Below, one piece after another: positions 55,810 through 64,000 of a DNA stretch of 64,000 nucleotides. Source of the stretch: Emcibacter sp. SYSU 3D8 (lineage in GTDB: Bacteria > Pseudomonadota > Alphaproteobacteria > SMXS01); NCBI RefSeq assembly GCF_039655875.1, contig NZ_JBBYXK010000003.1, positions 124,001 through 188,000 of the forward strand, in the 5' to 3' direction. A program made the translations under genes and the position numbers. Under the pieces are notes generated by a model that worked only from the letters and a program-made list of their open reading frames with translations, made no database searches and was not told the origin of the DNA. Position 1 is the stretch's first letter; every line of letters begins with the position of its first letter.

Positions 55810-56116
55810 CTCGCGTTCCCCCGGCTGATGGCAGACGAACGGGTGACCCGCTCCGGCCCCGAAACGAAAGCTTCGGGACCTTGCGAGGGAGAGTCAATGT
55901 TCGGCGTGATCCGACCGACCAGATGGGTAACGAATTGGTCGCCGCGGGAACAGCGGCCGGGCGGCGTGCCGACGGCCAGAGACGTGCATCATAAATTACA
56001 AGACGCCGCTCTTACCGATGGGTAACATTCCTGTGGCCGAGTGCCGCGCCGGCGCCGGAATGGGGAGTGACGGGGATGCGATACGCTGTTTCCAGCTTGC
56101 GTACAGGGGCAATCGC
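55810..56116. other. intergenic region between the divergent amine operon and MFS gene
   Basis: About 300 bp without a convincing gene. It holds a short hairpin CCCGAA/TTCGGG just behind the permease start and a TTACC-GATG-GGTAA dyad at 56012-56025. The second lies about 90 bp before the MFS start used here. No hexamers of good quality were found. An alternative MFS start at 56018 would use part of this stretch. Confidence 0.4.
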
Positions 56117-57301
56117 TTGACGGTGGCAGAGGCGGCGCGCGTCGATCTTCCGCCGGGTCGCTGGCGCGGTCTTGCGCCGATTATATTTCTGGCCGTCATC
56201 ATGGGCGCGGCCATCGCCGCATCCATCGGCATGGCATTCAACATCGAGGCCATCGCCAAGCGCTTTGGCGGCAGCAACGCCGCCTATGGCACATTGGCGA
56301 CCGTCGAGTTGCTGTCGATCGCCGCGGGCACGCTGGCGGGCAGCCGCCTTGCCGGCCGGCTCGGGCCACGCAACGCGGCGTTTGCCGGCATGACGCTGGC
56401 GGCCGCCGCCAATTTCGGCGGCATCTTCACCGGCTCCATCGACCAGCTCATGGTGTTTCGGGTGCTTGCGGGCCTGGGCGGCGGCAGCGTGATCGCAGTG
56501 GTCATGTTCATGGCCGGGCGCAGCGACCGGCCCAATGTGCTGTTCGGCGCCCTGAACAGTTCGGTGGGCGTGCTGGGCATATTGCTGTCGATCGCCTTGC
56601 CGCGGCTGATTGGCGCCTACGACATCACCGGCGCTTATGGGCTCTATGCGGCAATGGCCGTGCTGGCCCTCGGTTTCATCGTCACCCTGCCGGGCCGCGC
56701 CGCGCCCGTGGAAGGCGAGGGCGACCAGAAGGCGCCGTCGCTGGGGATGCGGCAATGGCCGCCGCTGGTGGGGTTGGGCGTGATCTTTCTGGGGCACTCG
56801 GCGCTTGCGATCTTCATCGTCCGCATCGGCGTTGGTACCGGCGTGCCCATGACCACGCTGGGCTATGTGTTCGTGGCGGTCAGCGGCTTGTCGGTGGTGC
56901 TGCCCGTCCTGTCCGGACTTTACGGCGTCAAGGTGCCCGCGGCGCTGTTCGCCGGTGTGGTGCTCGCCATGCTTGCCATCTCGGCCAACATCATGGCCAA
57001 CGCGCAGGACCTGCCCATGTTCATCATCGGCGTGGCGCTCTATGCCACCTTGCCCACGGCCATGATGCCCGTCGTGCTGACCGCATTTGCGCGGCAGGAC
57101 CCCAGTGGCCGGCTGGCCGCGGCCAATCCGGCCTTCGTCACCCTGGGCGCCGCCGTTGCGCCCATCATCAGCGGCCGGGTCATCGACATCGGTGGCTATT
57201 CGCTGGTAGCCTGGATGTCGACCGCCTGTTTCCTCCTCGGCGCCCTGCTGCTTGCGGCGACCCTGTTTTCGGCCGACCGGGCGAGACGCGCGCAGGCGTG
57301 A
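56117..57301 (+). CDS. MFS transporter
   Basis: 394 aa from a TTG at 56117 with AGGGG seven bases upstream; an ATG at 56018 gives 427 aa but adds a polar, low-quality N-terminus. About 12 helices; an MFS-like loop after helix 2 reads AGSRLAGRLGPRNAAFAG. Charge-poor helices and the absence of sugar or drug signatures leave the substrate open. It precedes the Rieske oxygenase gene by 76 bp on the same strand and may import its substrate. Confidence 0.75.
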   Translation: MTVAEAARVDLPPGRWRGLAPIIFLAVIMGAAIAASIGMAFNIEAIAKRFGGSNAAYGTLATVELLSIAAGTLAGSRLAGRLGPRNAAFAGMTLAAAANFGGIFTGSIDQLMVFRVLAGLGGGSVIAVVMFMAGRSDRPNVLFGALNSSVGVLGILLSIALPRLIGAYDITGAYGLYAAMAVLALGFIVTLPGRAAPVEGEGDQKAPSLGMRQWPPLVGLGVIFLGHSALAIFIVRIGVGTGVPMTTLGYVFVAVSGLSVVLPVLSGLYGVKVPAALFAGVVLAMLAISANIMANAQDLPMFIIGVALYATLPTAMMPVVLTAFARQDPSGRLAAANPAFVTLGAAVAPIISGRVIDIGGYSLVAWMSTACFLLGALLLAATLFSADRARRAQA

Positions 57302-57377
57302 CTCTGATCCGTCTTCATGGTTAGCTTGCGTACTTGTATCGCAATGACGACCATGTTTGCCGATTGGGGAGATGACG

Positions 57378-58778
57378 GTGAATAAGCAGGTTAAAGGCGG
57401 CATGAAGCCCGGGGAGGCGCGCAGCGTCGGCCCCAGCGTCCAGCAGATCATCGATCGGGACGGCGACAATCCGCCCGAATGGTTCCACTCGGAATCCTGG
57501 GAATATCAGGGTGACGAGACGCTGACCGTCGAGCGCTACATCAGCCAGGACTATCACGACCTGGAAATGGAGCGGATGTGGTCGCGGGTCTGGCAGATGG
57601 CGTGCCGCGAGGAGGAAATCCCCGAGATCGGCGACAATGTGGTCTACGACATCGGCAACTTGTCGTTCATCATCGTTCGCTCGGACGACAACAGCATCAA
57701 GGCATTCAAGAACGCGTGCCTGCACCGCGGCACCCAGCTTCGCGCCGAGGACGGCTCGGTCACCCAGTTCCGCTGTCCGTTCCACGGCTGGACCTGGAAC
57801 CTGGACGGATCGCTGAAAGAGATTCCCTGCAAGTGGGATTTCCCGCATGTGGATGAAGCCCAGTACAATCTGCCCGAAGTGAAGGTGGGCACCTGGGGCG
57901 GCTTCGTGTTCATCAACATGGACAAGGACGCCATGCCGCTCGAAGAGTGGCTGGGCGTGCTGCCGCAGCACTTCTCCAGTTTCCCGCTGGAGCGCCGTTA
58001 CATGACGGCGAATGTCCGGCGCATCATGCCGTGCAACTGGAAGGTGGCGCAGGAAGCCTTCATCGAATCGTATCACGTGGTCGAGGCGCACTCGCAGGCC
58101 ATGCCGGTGACCGGCGACGCCAACACCCAGTACGATCTCTACGGCGACCGGATCAGCCGGCTGTATACCCAGGGCGGCGTGACCAGTCCGCACCTGACGC
58201 CGCTCTCCGAACAGGAGATCGCCAACATCATGATGCAGTCGCCCAAGCTCAAGGAGCGGGGCGGCGCGCTGCCGTTGAAGCCCGGCGAAACCGCGCGCAG
58301 CCGCTACGTCAAGGTGATGCGCGAGGAACTGGAGGAACGCTTCGGCGCCGACCTCTCCTCGCTGAGCACCACGGAGATCCTCGATAACATCGAGTACTTC
58401 CTGTTCCCCAACTTCTTCCCCTGGTTCAATTTCAGCCTGCCGCTGATCTACCGGTTCCGGCCCAACGGCAACGATCCGGAAACCTCGATCATGGATGTGA
58501 TGCTGCTGCATCCGGTGCCGGACGACGGGCCGCGCCCCGATCCGGCGCCGCTGAATGTCCTGCGCCCGGACCAGTCCTTCAACGAGGCGCCCGAACTCGA
58601 CCAGATTTCGGCGATCTTCGAGCAGGATGTCTCCAACATGCCGCGTGTGCAGAAGGGCATGAAGATGCTGGAGAAGGGCGTCACCCTGGGCAATTACCAG
58701 GAATCCCGCCTGCGCCACATGCACCGGCTGCTCGACCGGTACATCGCCACGCCGCGAGGCGAGCCGCTGAAGAGCTAG
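57378..58778 (+). CDS. Rieske non-heme iron oxygenase, alpha subunit
   Basis: 466 aa from the GTG at 57378, because GGGGAG ends right against an in-frame ATG at 57372 and is well spaced for the GTG. Rieske ligands Cys114-x-His116 (CLHRGTQL) and Cys133-x2-His136 (CPFHGW); mononuclear iron at His233 and His238 (ESYHVVEAH). Longer than the oxygenase at 35466 and of a different subgroup. No reductase, ferredoxin or beta-subunit gene is adjacent. The reaction is unknown. Confidence 0.92.
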   Translation: MNKQVKGGMKPGEARSVGPSVQQIIDRDGDNPPEWFHSESWEYQGDETLTVERYISQDYHDLEMERMWSRVWQMACREEEIPEIGDNVVYDIGNLSFIIVRSDDNSIKAFKNACLHRGTQLRAEDGSVTQFRCPFHGWTWNLDGSLKEIPCKWDFPHVDEAQYNLPEVKVGTWGGFVFINMDKDAMPLEEWLGVLPQHFSSFPLERRYMTANVRRIMPCNWKVAQEAFIESYHVVEAHSQAMPVTGDANTQYDLYGDRISRLYTQGGVTSPHLTPLSEQEIANIMMQSPKLKERGGALPLKPGETARSRYVKVMREELEERFGADLSSLSTTEILDNIEYFLFPNFFPWFNFSLPLIYRFRPNGNDPETSIMDVMLLHPVPDDGPRPDPAPLNVLRPDQSFNEAPELDQISAIFEQDVSNMPRVQKGMKMLEKGVTLGNYQESRLRHMHRLLDRYIATPRGEPLKS

Positions 58779-58808
58779 CTCGAACCATCCGGATACGGCT
58801 TCGACTTC

Positions 58809-58835
58809 AGCCCCGCGGCTTGCCGCCGCGGGGCT
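58809..58835 (+). terminator. hairpin after the second Rieske oxygenase gene
   Basis: A perfect 10-bp GC-rich stem AGCCCCGCGG/CCGCGGGGCT (58809-58818 and 58826-58835) with a 7-nt loop, 30 bp after the stop. No T-run follows. The rest of 58836-59130 contains no gene that I can support; a weak GGAAC-N16-CGTC element lies at 59066-59090. Confidence 0.55.
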
Positions 58836-59130
58836 TCACCTTGTCCATCGCCTGAGCGTCACCCGAAGGGCGGCGTCCCATGCGCGCAGCTTTCCGGAGA
58901 ACGGGCCGCATCGCGCCGATGCTGCACCTGGGTTCTGACGGGCGGCCAACAATTTCAGCCGGCCCGAACGACACCTTTCACAGGCCACCGGACTGACGAG
59001 GTGAAGCGCAGGATCGCGCCCCGCTGGACGGGGCCAGAGCAGGTCCGATTCCGCTACACGCGGTGGGAACCAATGGCGGTTTCAGGCGTCTCCTTTTCAG
59101 ACGTCCGACGAGGAAGTGGTACCCATAGCT

Positions 59131-60072
59131 ATGACCTTCGCAGTTCGCATCGCGCCGGAAGCGGCGCCGCTGGATGCCGCGCTCGCCCGGTTACGCCCCG
59201 TCGCGCCAATTGCGGCACGCAGTGCGGGCCGGGCGCTGGGAGCCGCGCTCTCCAATATGCGCCGCTCCCGTTCGCCGGAGATCGCCTGGCGGGCCAGCTC
59301 TCTCACCAATACGGGTTTTCCGGTCGAGATGTCCTGGTCCTCGCGGGACTCGTCCGTGCGCTGGACCTCGGAAGCGTCGGGGCCGGATACGCCGGAGGGC
59401 GAGCGGCTCGGCCATGCCTTGCAGGTGTTGCAGGGCTTGGGCGTCAATACCGGCGTACCCGACTGGCTGATGCCGCAGACCGGTCAGGCGCTGCGGTTCG
59501 GCGCCTGGGTCAGCGGCCGCCATGACGGCGAGGGCGACCGGTACAAGCTGCATGTCGATATGGCCGGCGCCGAGCTGCCGGTCGACCTGCTGCGTCCCTC
59601 GATCCTGCACTCGATTCCGTCCCGAATCGTCTGGCGCATGGCCGGCATCGACGGCAGCGCCGGGACGGTCGAGCTTTATGGCCGGTTGCAGAAACCCGAA
59701 ATATGGGAGACCGAGCGGCTGCTGATCCGTTGCGGTCTGCATGTGAACGCGGTCATCGACCTGGCATCCCATCTGACCGGCCGTCCGTGCGAGGATTATC
59801 TGTTGCCCGGCGATGCCGGCCTTAGCCTTGCCACCCTTGACGGGCGTCTGGTCGCGGCCGGATTTTTCGTCCAGGCCGGACCCATGCTCGGCGGCGATGA
59901 GACAGTCAGCCGCAAGTTGCGGGAGTTGGCCAGGCGATACGGTTGGGACACGGCGATTTACGAAGCCATGCTTGGGAACGGCGCCCCTGACAGGACGGGC
60001 CGGCACGGCATGATCGGCTTCGGCGTCACCGAGGAAGGCAAGCCATGGCTGCAGGTGGGCCTGCGGCCCTGA
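59131..60072 (+). CDS. hypothetical protein of unrecognised family
   Basis: 313 aa from the ATG at 59131; a GAGGAAG lies 14 bp upstream and a GTG at 59116 is possible. Cytosolic, without signal or membrane segment. It shows repeated units of strand-strand-helix: FPVEMSWSSRDSSVRW, ALRFGAWVSGRHDGEG followed by YKLHVDM, GTVELYGRLQK, LSLATLDGRLVAAGFF, HGMIGFGVTEEGKPWLQVGL. Repetition of this kind recalls barrel folds such as the ABBA prenyltransferases, but I cannot assign it. A weak EcfG-like element precedes it. Confidence 0.6.
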   Translation: MTFAVRIAPEAAPLDAALARLRPVAPIAARSAGRALGAALSNMRRSRSPEIAWRASSLTNTGFPVEMSWSSRDSSVRWTSEASGPDTPEGERLGHALQVLQGLGVNTGVPDWLMPQTGQALRFGAWVSGRHDGEGDRYKLHVDMAGAELPVDLLRPSILHSIPSRIVWRMAGIDGSAGTVELYGRLQKPEIWETERLLIRCGLHVNAVIDLASHLTGRPCEDYLLPGDAGLSLATLDGRLVAAGFFVQAGPMLGGDETVSRKLRELARRYGWDTAIYEAMLGNGAPDRTGRHGMIGFGVTEEGKPWLQVGLRP

Positions 60073-60180
60073 AGCCACGGCGTTCGCCTTGAATCGGGTG
60101 AACTGCGGCGGCTCCGGGGACCGGTGCGCTTGATCCTGCGCGCCCGCCGGCACCATCCGACGCCTTCAGTATCCGCCTGA

Positions 60181-60205
60181 GGAACCATGTCCATCCTGCG
60201 CGGTT
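60181..60205 (+). promoter_or_regulatory. EcfG-type promoter candidate for the DJ-1/PfpI gene
   Basis: GGAAC (60181-60185), 16-nt spacer, GGTT (60202-60205). The predicted start near 60212 leaves about 32 nt before the ATG. Same -10 as the candidate upstream of the HWE kinase. Confidence 0.55.
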
Positions 60206-60243
60206 GAAACGGGCGAGGGCTGGGACTCTGGAAAGGAACTCCG

Positions 60244-60807
60244 ATGACCGATATCGCCAATGCCAGGATACTTATTCTCGCCACCGACGGGTTCGAGAAA
60301 TCCGAACTGATGGAGCCGCGCCGGCAGCTGCGGGAACAGGGTGCGACCGTGCATGTCGCATCCCCCAAGTCCGGCCAGATCAAGGGCTGGGAAGACGGCG
60401 ACTGGAGCGGCGCCGTGCCCGTCGATATGGAACTCGGCGCCGTAAGCGCCAATGAATACGACGCGCTGGTATTGCCCGGCGGCGTGATCAACCCGGACCT
60501 TCTGCGCACCGAGGAAAAGGCCATCGACATCATCCGGGAGTTCTACGGTGCCGGCAAGACCGTGGCGGCGATCTGTCATGGCCCGTGGCTGCTGGTCGAA
60601 GCCGGGTTGATCGGCGGCAAACAGGTTACCTCCTACCCCTCGATCCGCACCGACGTCGAGAATGCCGGCGGCCACTGGCGTGACGAGGATGTCGTCGTCG
60701 ACCAGGGCCTGGTGACCAGCCGTTCACCGGATGATCTGCCCGCCTTTATCGCCAGCATCGTCGAGGAGATCGGCGAGGGTACTCACGAGAGGCAATCAGC
60801 GGCATAG
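60244..60807 (+). CDS. DJ-1/PfpI family protein (YhbO-like)
   Basis: 187 aa, AAGGAA before the ATG. Catalytic nucleophile Cys111 with His112 in the elbow AICHGPW, and Glu18 near the N-terminus (DGFEKSEL), which is the PfpI/YhbO layout. Relatives protect against glyoxal, oxidative and osmotic stress. Its EcfG-type promoter fits a general stress gene. The last 12 bp overlap the extensin-like gene tail-to-tail. Confidence 0.92.
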   Translation: MTDIANARILILATDGFEKSELMEPRRQLREQGATVHVASPKSGQIKGWEDGDWSGAVPVDMELGAVSANEYDALVLPGGVINPDLLRTEEKAIDIIREFYGAGKTVAAICHGPWLLVEAGLIGGKQVTSYPSIRTDVENAGGHWRDEDVVVDQGLVTSRSPDDLPAFIASIVEEIGEGTHERQSAA

Positions 60808-61494
60808 GCGCGCCGGCCCAAGGTCCAGATGGAAGTGGTCGGCATGCGCGGCGTTGTAGTCGGGGCCCAGGACCGTATTGAAGAACCGGCACGCCCCGTC
60901 ATGGGCCTCCTGCAGGAAGCGGCCTTTGGCGGTGTCCTTGCCCCAGTCGCGCCGTACCGACACGATCTGCCCGTCCTGTAGCCGGAAGGCGGCGATGTCG
61001 AGGGCGTTCGCCGTGGCATGCTGGCTGCGCCGGCCGGAGTCGCCGCCGCCGATATTGCGGCAGGCATAACTGCCGAGGTGATCGATGCGGGCAAGGCCGC
61101 TTCCCAAGTGGCGGCGGGCGGCGAGGTCGGCAAGGTTCTCGTACCAGTAAAGCCCGGCGGCGAGCGCGCAGGTCGCTTGAAATCCGCTGCTGTAGGGGAT
61201 GTGCGACCGGACGATGCTCACGCCGCCCGACAGGCCGCAGCCGTTGCGCTCGGGGCGGTCGGGCAGCGCCTCGTAGCGGAGCTCCGATCGGTCCAGCGCC
61301 GCCCGGCACGCCGCCACGTCCCTTGCAAGGCCATTGATCTGGAGTTTCGCGAACCACCCCGGTTCATGCTCCAGCTCAACGTCGCTCCACGGCGCGAAAT
61401 TGGGCGGCACCTTGACCCATCCCAGGTGAACCGCCAGCGCCGTTGCGGCGCCGGCGAGCAGCAAAATTCCCATGAACCATCTGGCCGTCCGCAA
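60796..61494 (-). CDS. extensin-like C-terminal domain protein (M15-like peptidase fold)
   Basis: 232 aa from a TTG at 61494 with AAGGG upstream; an ATG at 61473 would shorten it by seven residues. N-terminal membrane anchor or signal (GILLLAGAATALAVHL). The C-terminal domain has SQHATANALDIAAF and AAHADHFHLD, the metal-ligand pattern of the ExtensinC family related to D-Ala-D-Ala peptidases, plus conserved Cys. Probably periplasmic, acting on cell wall; activity not shown for most members. Confidence 0.88.
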   Translation of the reverse strand: MRTARWFMGILLLAGAATALAVHLGWVKVPPNFAPWSDVELEHEPGWFAKLQINGLARDVAACRAALDRSELRYEALPDRPERNGCGLSGGVSIVRSHIPYSSGFQATCALAAGLYWYENLADLAARRHLGSGLARIDHLGSYACRNIGGGDSGRRSQHATANALDIAAFRLQDGQIVSVRRDWGKDTAKGRFLQEAHDGACRFFNTVLGPDYNAAHADHFHLDLGPARLCR

Positions 61495-61754
61495 TGCTCT
61501 GCCCTTTGTCGCTGATCAATGGAAACCCGCACGGATGCCATTGGTTCTCCCGAGCGTGCCACGAGATGGGAGGACGCGGTGCAAGGCCCGGAACCTTCGG
61601 CCTGCTGGATCGTAATTATTGGTAGATGGCCCGGCAGGCGGCGCGGCCGAGGCCCGAGGGGCATTCATTCTTGTACGCGCTCGGTGTTCCGGTCGCCACT
61701 GAACTGGGAAATCTCATGAACGACGTCTCAGCCGTCTATGTCAGGGAACAGGTC

Positions 61755-62564
61755 ATGCAGATCAGGGTTGGCTACGACCTGATCTACGAGTGCTGTCAGC
61801 CGACGCCGATGATCGTGACCCTCAATATCCATCCGGACCGGGCGGGCGACATCATCGTCCCCGACACCATGTCGACCGATCCGCAGGTGCCGCTGACCCA
61901 TTATATGGACGGCTACGGTAACAAGTGTACGCGGCTGGTCGCGCCGGCGGGACAGATCCGCATTGGCGCCGAGGCGGTGGTGCGCGACAGCGGTTTCCCC
62001 GATCCGGTTGCCGAGGACGCCCAGCAGCTGGCGGTCGAGGAGCTTCCCCATGAAACGCTGGTTTATCTGCTGGGCAGCCGCTATTGCGAGACCGACCGTC
62101 TCGCCGGCTTCGCCTGGGCCAAATTCGGTGATGTTGCAGGCGGCTGGCAAAGGGTCCAGGCGGTGGTCGATTTCGTCCACGACCATCTGCGCTTTTCCTA
62201 TCCTGACGCACGCCCGACTCGCACGGCGCTCGATGCGTTCACCGAGGGCAAGGCGGTGTGCCGCGACTTCGCCCACCTGTCGATCACCCTGTGCCGCGCC
62301 CTCAATATCCCGGCGCGCTACTGCACCGGCTATCTGGGCGACATCGGTGTACCGCGCGACCCGGCGCCCATGGATTTCTCGGCCTGGTTCGAGGTGTTTC
62401 TCGGCGGCCGGTGGTACACCTTCGACGCCCGCCACAACACGCCGCGCATCGGCCGCATCGTCATTGCCCGCGGCCGTGACGCCTCGGACGTGGCGATCAC
62501 CAGCACCTTCGGTCCCCACCAGCTGCGCCAGTTCAAGGTCTGGACGGACGAAGTTGTGGGCTGA
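61755..62564 (+). CDS. transglutaminase-like family protein
   Basis: 269 aa from the ATG at 61755, the usual start for this subfamily (MQIRVGYDLIYECCQPTPM); an ATG at 61716 gives 282 aa. N-terminal beta domain, then the transglutaminase core with nucleophile Cys in GKAVCRDFAHL and the segment FSAWFEVFLGGRWYTFDARH carrying the likely His. Probably a cysteine protease or amidase in the cytosol. A GGAAC-N16-CGTA element at 61590-61614 is a weak EcfG-like candidate. Confidence 0.88.
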   Translation: MQIRVGYDLIYECCQPTPMIVTLNIHPDRAGDIIVPDTMSTDPQVPLTHYMDGYGNKCTRLVAPAGQIRIGAEAVVRDSGFPDPVAEDAQQLAVEELPHETLVYLLGSRYCETDRLAGFAWAKFGDVAGGWQRVQAVVDFVHDHLRFSYPDARPTRTALDAFTEGKAVCRDFAHLSITLCRALNIPARYCTGYLGDIGVPRDPAPMDFSAWFEVFLGGRWYTFDARHNTPRIGRIVIARGRDASDVAITSTFGPHQLRQFKVWTDEVVG

Positions 62565-62632
62565 CATCGGGCCGGATGACAATTTTCCAACTTTGGCGCA
62601 GAATTCCGGGGTAACTCTCGCGGGAGTGGCCC

Positions 62633-63004
62633 ATGACTCCTCGTATCTGGGTGTTCGCCGCCGCTGGCGTCTGGCTGGCTTTCTTCATTGCTTCCTTCGT
62701 CGCCTTCAATGCCATGAGCCCGACGGGCGACGACTTTGCGCGCGGTATGAAGCGGGCCGGTACGCTGCTCACCTGGCAGGCGGGCGCCATGTCTGCGGCG
62801 ATGGCGGCCTTCGTTCTCGCCCTGCGCCGAAGCGTACCCCGCACGATCGGCACCGCTCTCGCCGGTTTCGCGCCCATGGTGGTGATGGTGCTGGAATTAT
62901 TGGTTGTCGTCGCCTTGGTGGTGTGGGTTGCGACCCGCGACCCCGCCGACCGGATCGAGCGATTCTATTACCCGGATGGCTCCCCGACCCAGCGCCTCAG
63001 GTAA
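62633..63004 (+). CDS. small integral membrane protein, hypothetical
   Basis: 123 aa, GGGAG before the ATG. Three hydrophobic helices: about 5-27 (VFAAAGVWLAFFIASFV), 45-65 and 75-100 (MVVMVLELLVVVALVVWVA), with a short charged tail (DPADRIERFYYPDG). No known motif. It overlaps the next gene tail-to-tail by 8 bp. Function unknown. Confidence 0.7.
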   Translation: MTPRIWVFAAAGVWLAFFIASFVAFNAMSPTGDDFARGMKRAGTLLTWQAGAMSAAMAAFVLALRRSVPRTIGTALAGFAPMVVMVLELLVVVALVVWVATRDPADRIERFYYPDGSPTQRLR

Positions 63005-63776
63005 GCCGCAGCGCCGGGGCTTCGATCCGACGGTACGCCTGAGCCAGCTTGTCCGCCCAGGCCGCGGCCGTCTCCGGCGTGCGGATGCCGTCCTGCCGGG
63101 TTTCGACCAGCACATGCGGAATATCATGCCGCTCGCCGTGCACGGGAATGGAATAATCGCTGTCGGGCGTGACGGCATAGGGCTGATTGTCGCCGACAAC
63201 CGTTCCATCCTGGCGCAGCGCCGGGATCAGCAGCCGCGCCAGCCGGTCGTCCCTGCCATAGGCGATGGCGATAGGCCACGGGCGGGGACCATCGCCCATA
63301 TCCGGGGTGAAGCTGTGGATCGACAGCAGCAGGGTGGGACGCCCGCGGCGCTTCTCCAGCATGTCCTCGATAGCGGCGTGATAGGGCTGGTGCAGTTGGT
63401 CTATCCGCGCGGCGCGGTCTTCTGGTGCGATGGCGGCATTTCCGGGCACGGTAACGCCGCCACTCACAGGGGCGATGAGCTGGGTGTTCGCCAGCGGGCG
63501 GTTGCAGTCGATCACCAGCCGGGAATATCCGCTCAGCACAAGCGGCGCATCGAGCAGCACCGACAATCGCCGTGCCATATGCGCGGCGCCCGGGTCCCAG
63601 GCGATGTGGTCCGCGCGTTCTCCGTCGCTCAGGCCCAGCGTGCCGAGCCGCCGGGGAATCCGGTTCGATGCGTGGTCGCAAATCAGGAAGGCGGCACTTC
63701 TGCCACCGGCATTGACGATCTCGAATGCCGGCGGGTCATCCGGCTGCAGCAGCGTCTCGTCCACGATTCCGTCCAC
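62997..63776 (-). CDS. N-formylglutamate amidohydrolase-like protein
   Basis: 259 aa from a GTG at 63776; another GTG at 63764 is possible. The family pattern FLICDHASNRIPRRLG, then SRLVIDCNRPL, LLSIHSFTP and HVLVETRQDGI with metal-ligand His and Glu residues matches PF05013. The family removes formyl or similar acyl groups from glutamate; it lies in no histidine operon here, so the true substrate is uncertain. Confidence 0.85.
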   Translation of the reverse strand: MDGIVDETLLQPDDPPAFEIVNAGGRSAAFLICDHASNRIPRRLGTLGLSDGERADHIAWDPGAAHMARRLSVLLDAPLVLSGYSRLVIDCNRPLANTQLIAPVSGGVTVPGNAAIAPEDRAARIDQLHQPYHAAIEDMLEKRRGRPTLLLSIHSFTPDMGDGPRPWPIAIAYGRDDRLARLLIPALRQDGTVVGDNQPYAVTPDSDYSIPVHGERHDIPHVLVETRQDGIRTPETAAAWADKLAQAYRRIEAPALRLT

Positions 63777-63805
63777 ACCTTCCGTCCTGTTCTTGTGCCG
63801 GGCCG

Positions 63806-63822
63806 CTTATATCAGATAAGCA
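63806..63822. promoter_or_regulatory. inverted repeat between divergent genes
   Basis: GCTTAT-ATCAG-ATAAGC, a perfect 6-5-6 dyad between the amidohydrolase gene and map, 41 bp before the map start. Possible operator; no regulator nearby. Confidence 0.3.
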
Positions 63823-63862
63823 GGTCGAAGGCGGTTTCTTGGCCGCAGGAAAGGATCTGACC

Positions 63863-64000
63863 ATGACCATCGGCAACGAGAATGACCTGGAGAAGCTCCG
63901 GGAGATCGGCGGCATCGTCGCCCGTGTGCTGCACGCCATGGGCGAGGCGCTGCGCCCCGGCATCAGCACTGGCGAGATCGACGCGCTGGGCCGCCGGATG
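63863..64000 (+). CDS. map: type I methionine aminopeptidase, 5' part only
   Basis: The first 46 codons, cut by the window end; AGGAAAGGA lies before the ATG. The sequence LEKLREIGGIVARVLHAMGE followed by RPGISTGEIDALGRRM is the N-terminal substrate-pocket region of type I methionine aminopeptidases, which remove the initiator Met. The metal ligands lie beyond the window. Confidence 0.85.
   Translation, partial: MTIGNENDLEKLREIGGIVARVLHAMGEALRPGISTGEIDALGRRM

Noticed and set aside
61590-61614. GGAAC-N16-CGTA as an EcfG promoter for the transglutaminase-like gene
   Set aside because: The -10 lacks the second T of GTT and the leader would be about 135 nt. Kept only as a weak note.

Overview
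This 64 kb window is a GC-rich chromosomal segment of an alphaproteobacterium. The best evidence is a complete general stress response (GSR) set found only in that class: PhyR, NepR, an EcfG-type sigma factor, an HWE-family histidine kinase and a FAT GUY single-domain response regulator. Hopanoid-type genes (hpnN-like, hpnO-like), a PutA without an N-terminal DNA-binding domain and the dense GC-rich coding fit a free-living, metabolically versatile member. I cannot name the genus. No rRNA, tRNA, insertion sequence, integrase or CRISPR array was seen, so this looks like core and accessory chromosome rather than a mobile island.

Layout. 1-8 kb: secreted DUF1223 protein, amidohydrolase, an orphan solute-binding protein without a visible signal peptide, a terminase-small-subunit-like protein, an SDR, bifunctional PutA and a cold-shock gene with a long leader. 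8.2-9.4 kb: a two-gene unit whose first product looks like a lone sigma region 2, then a decayed stretch holding a transglutaminase fragment. 9.4-11.4 kb: cytochrome P450 plus an atypical SDR. 11.4-17.6 kb: the signalling and GSR block. 17.6-24.4 kb: a four-gene operon of an RND efflux adaptor and pump, a helical unknown and a cNMP-binding/thioredoxin-reductase-like fusion. 24.4-48 kb: catabolic and transport genes (three VOC proteins, flavin reductase, mandelate-racemase/enolase protein, MFS, paired ABM monooxygenases, RCK-containing SLC13-type permease, SDRs, a Rieske oxygenase, a second P450, SnoaL-like proteins) interleaved with a PEP-CTERM protein, a K+ channel, the hpnN/hpnO-like pair and a diguanylate cyclase. 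48-49.3 kb: ferritin-like protein, CreA and a second cold-shock protein. 49.4-55.8 kb: a five-gene operon (ethanolamine-type permease, glutamine-synthetase-like ligase, aldehyde dehydrogenase, iron-type alcohol dehydrogenase, class I amidotransferase). 56-64 kb: MFS, second Rieske oxygenase, unknown protein, DJ-1/PfpI protein, extensin-like peptidase, transglutaminase-like protein, N-formylglutamate amidohydrolase-like protein and the first codons of methionine aminopeptidase.

How the parts work together. In the GSR block the kinase and response regulator would control PhyR phosphorylation; PhyR-P would bind NepR and free the sigma factor. Sequences of the form GGAAC-N16-xGTT, the EcfG promoter pattern, precede the 82-aa protein at 11501, the response regulator, the HWE kinase, nepR and the distant DJ-1/PfpI gene. 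A near match precedes the sigma-region-2-like gene, which suggests that this small protein belongs to the same regulon. The 49.4-55.8 kb operon reads as a full gamma-glutamylation route for an amino alcohol such as ethanolamine: import, glutamylation, two oxidations, then hydrolysis back to glutamate. The scattered oxygenases, SDRs and VOC proteins suggest oxidative catabolism of a hydrophobic or cyclic substrate, but the substrate cannot be read from the sequence.
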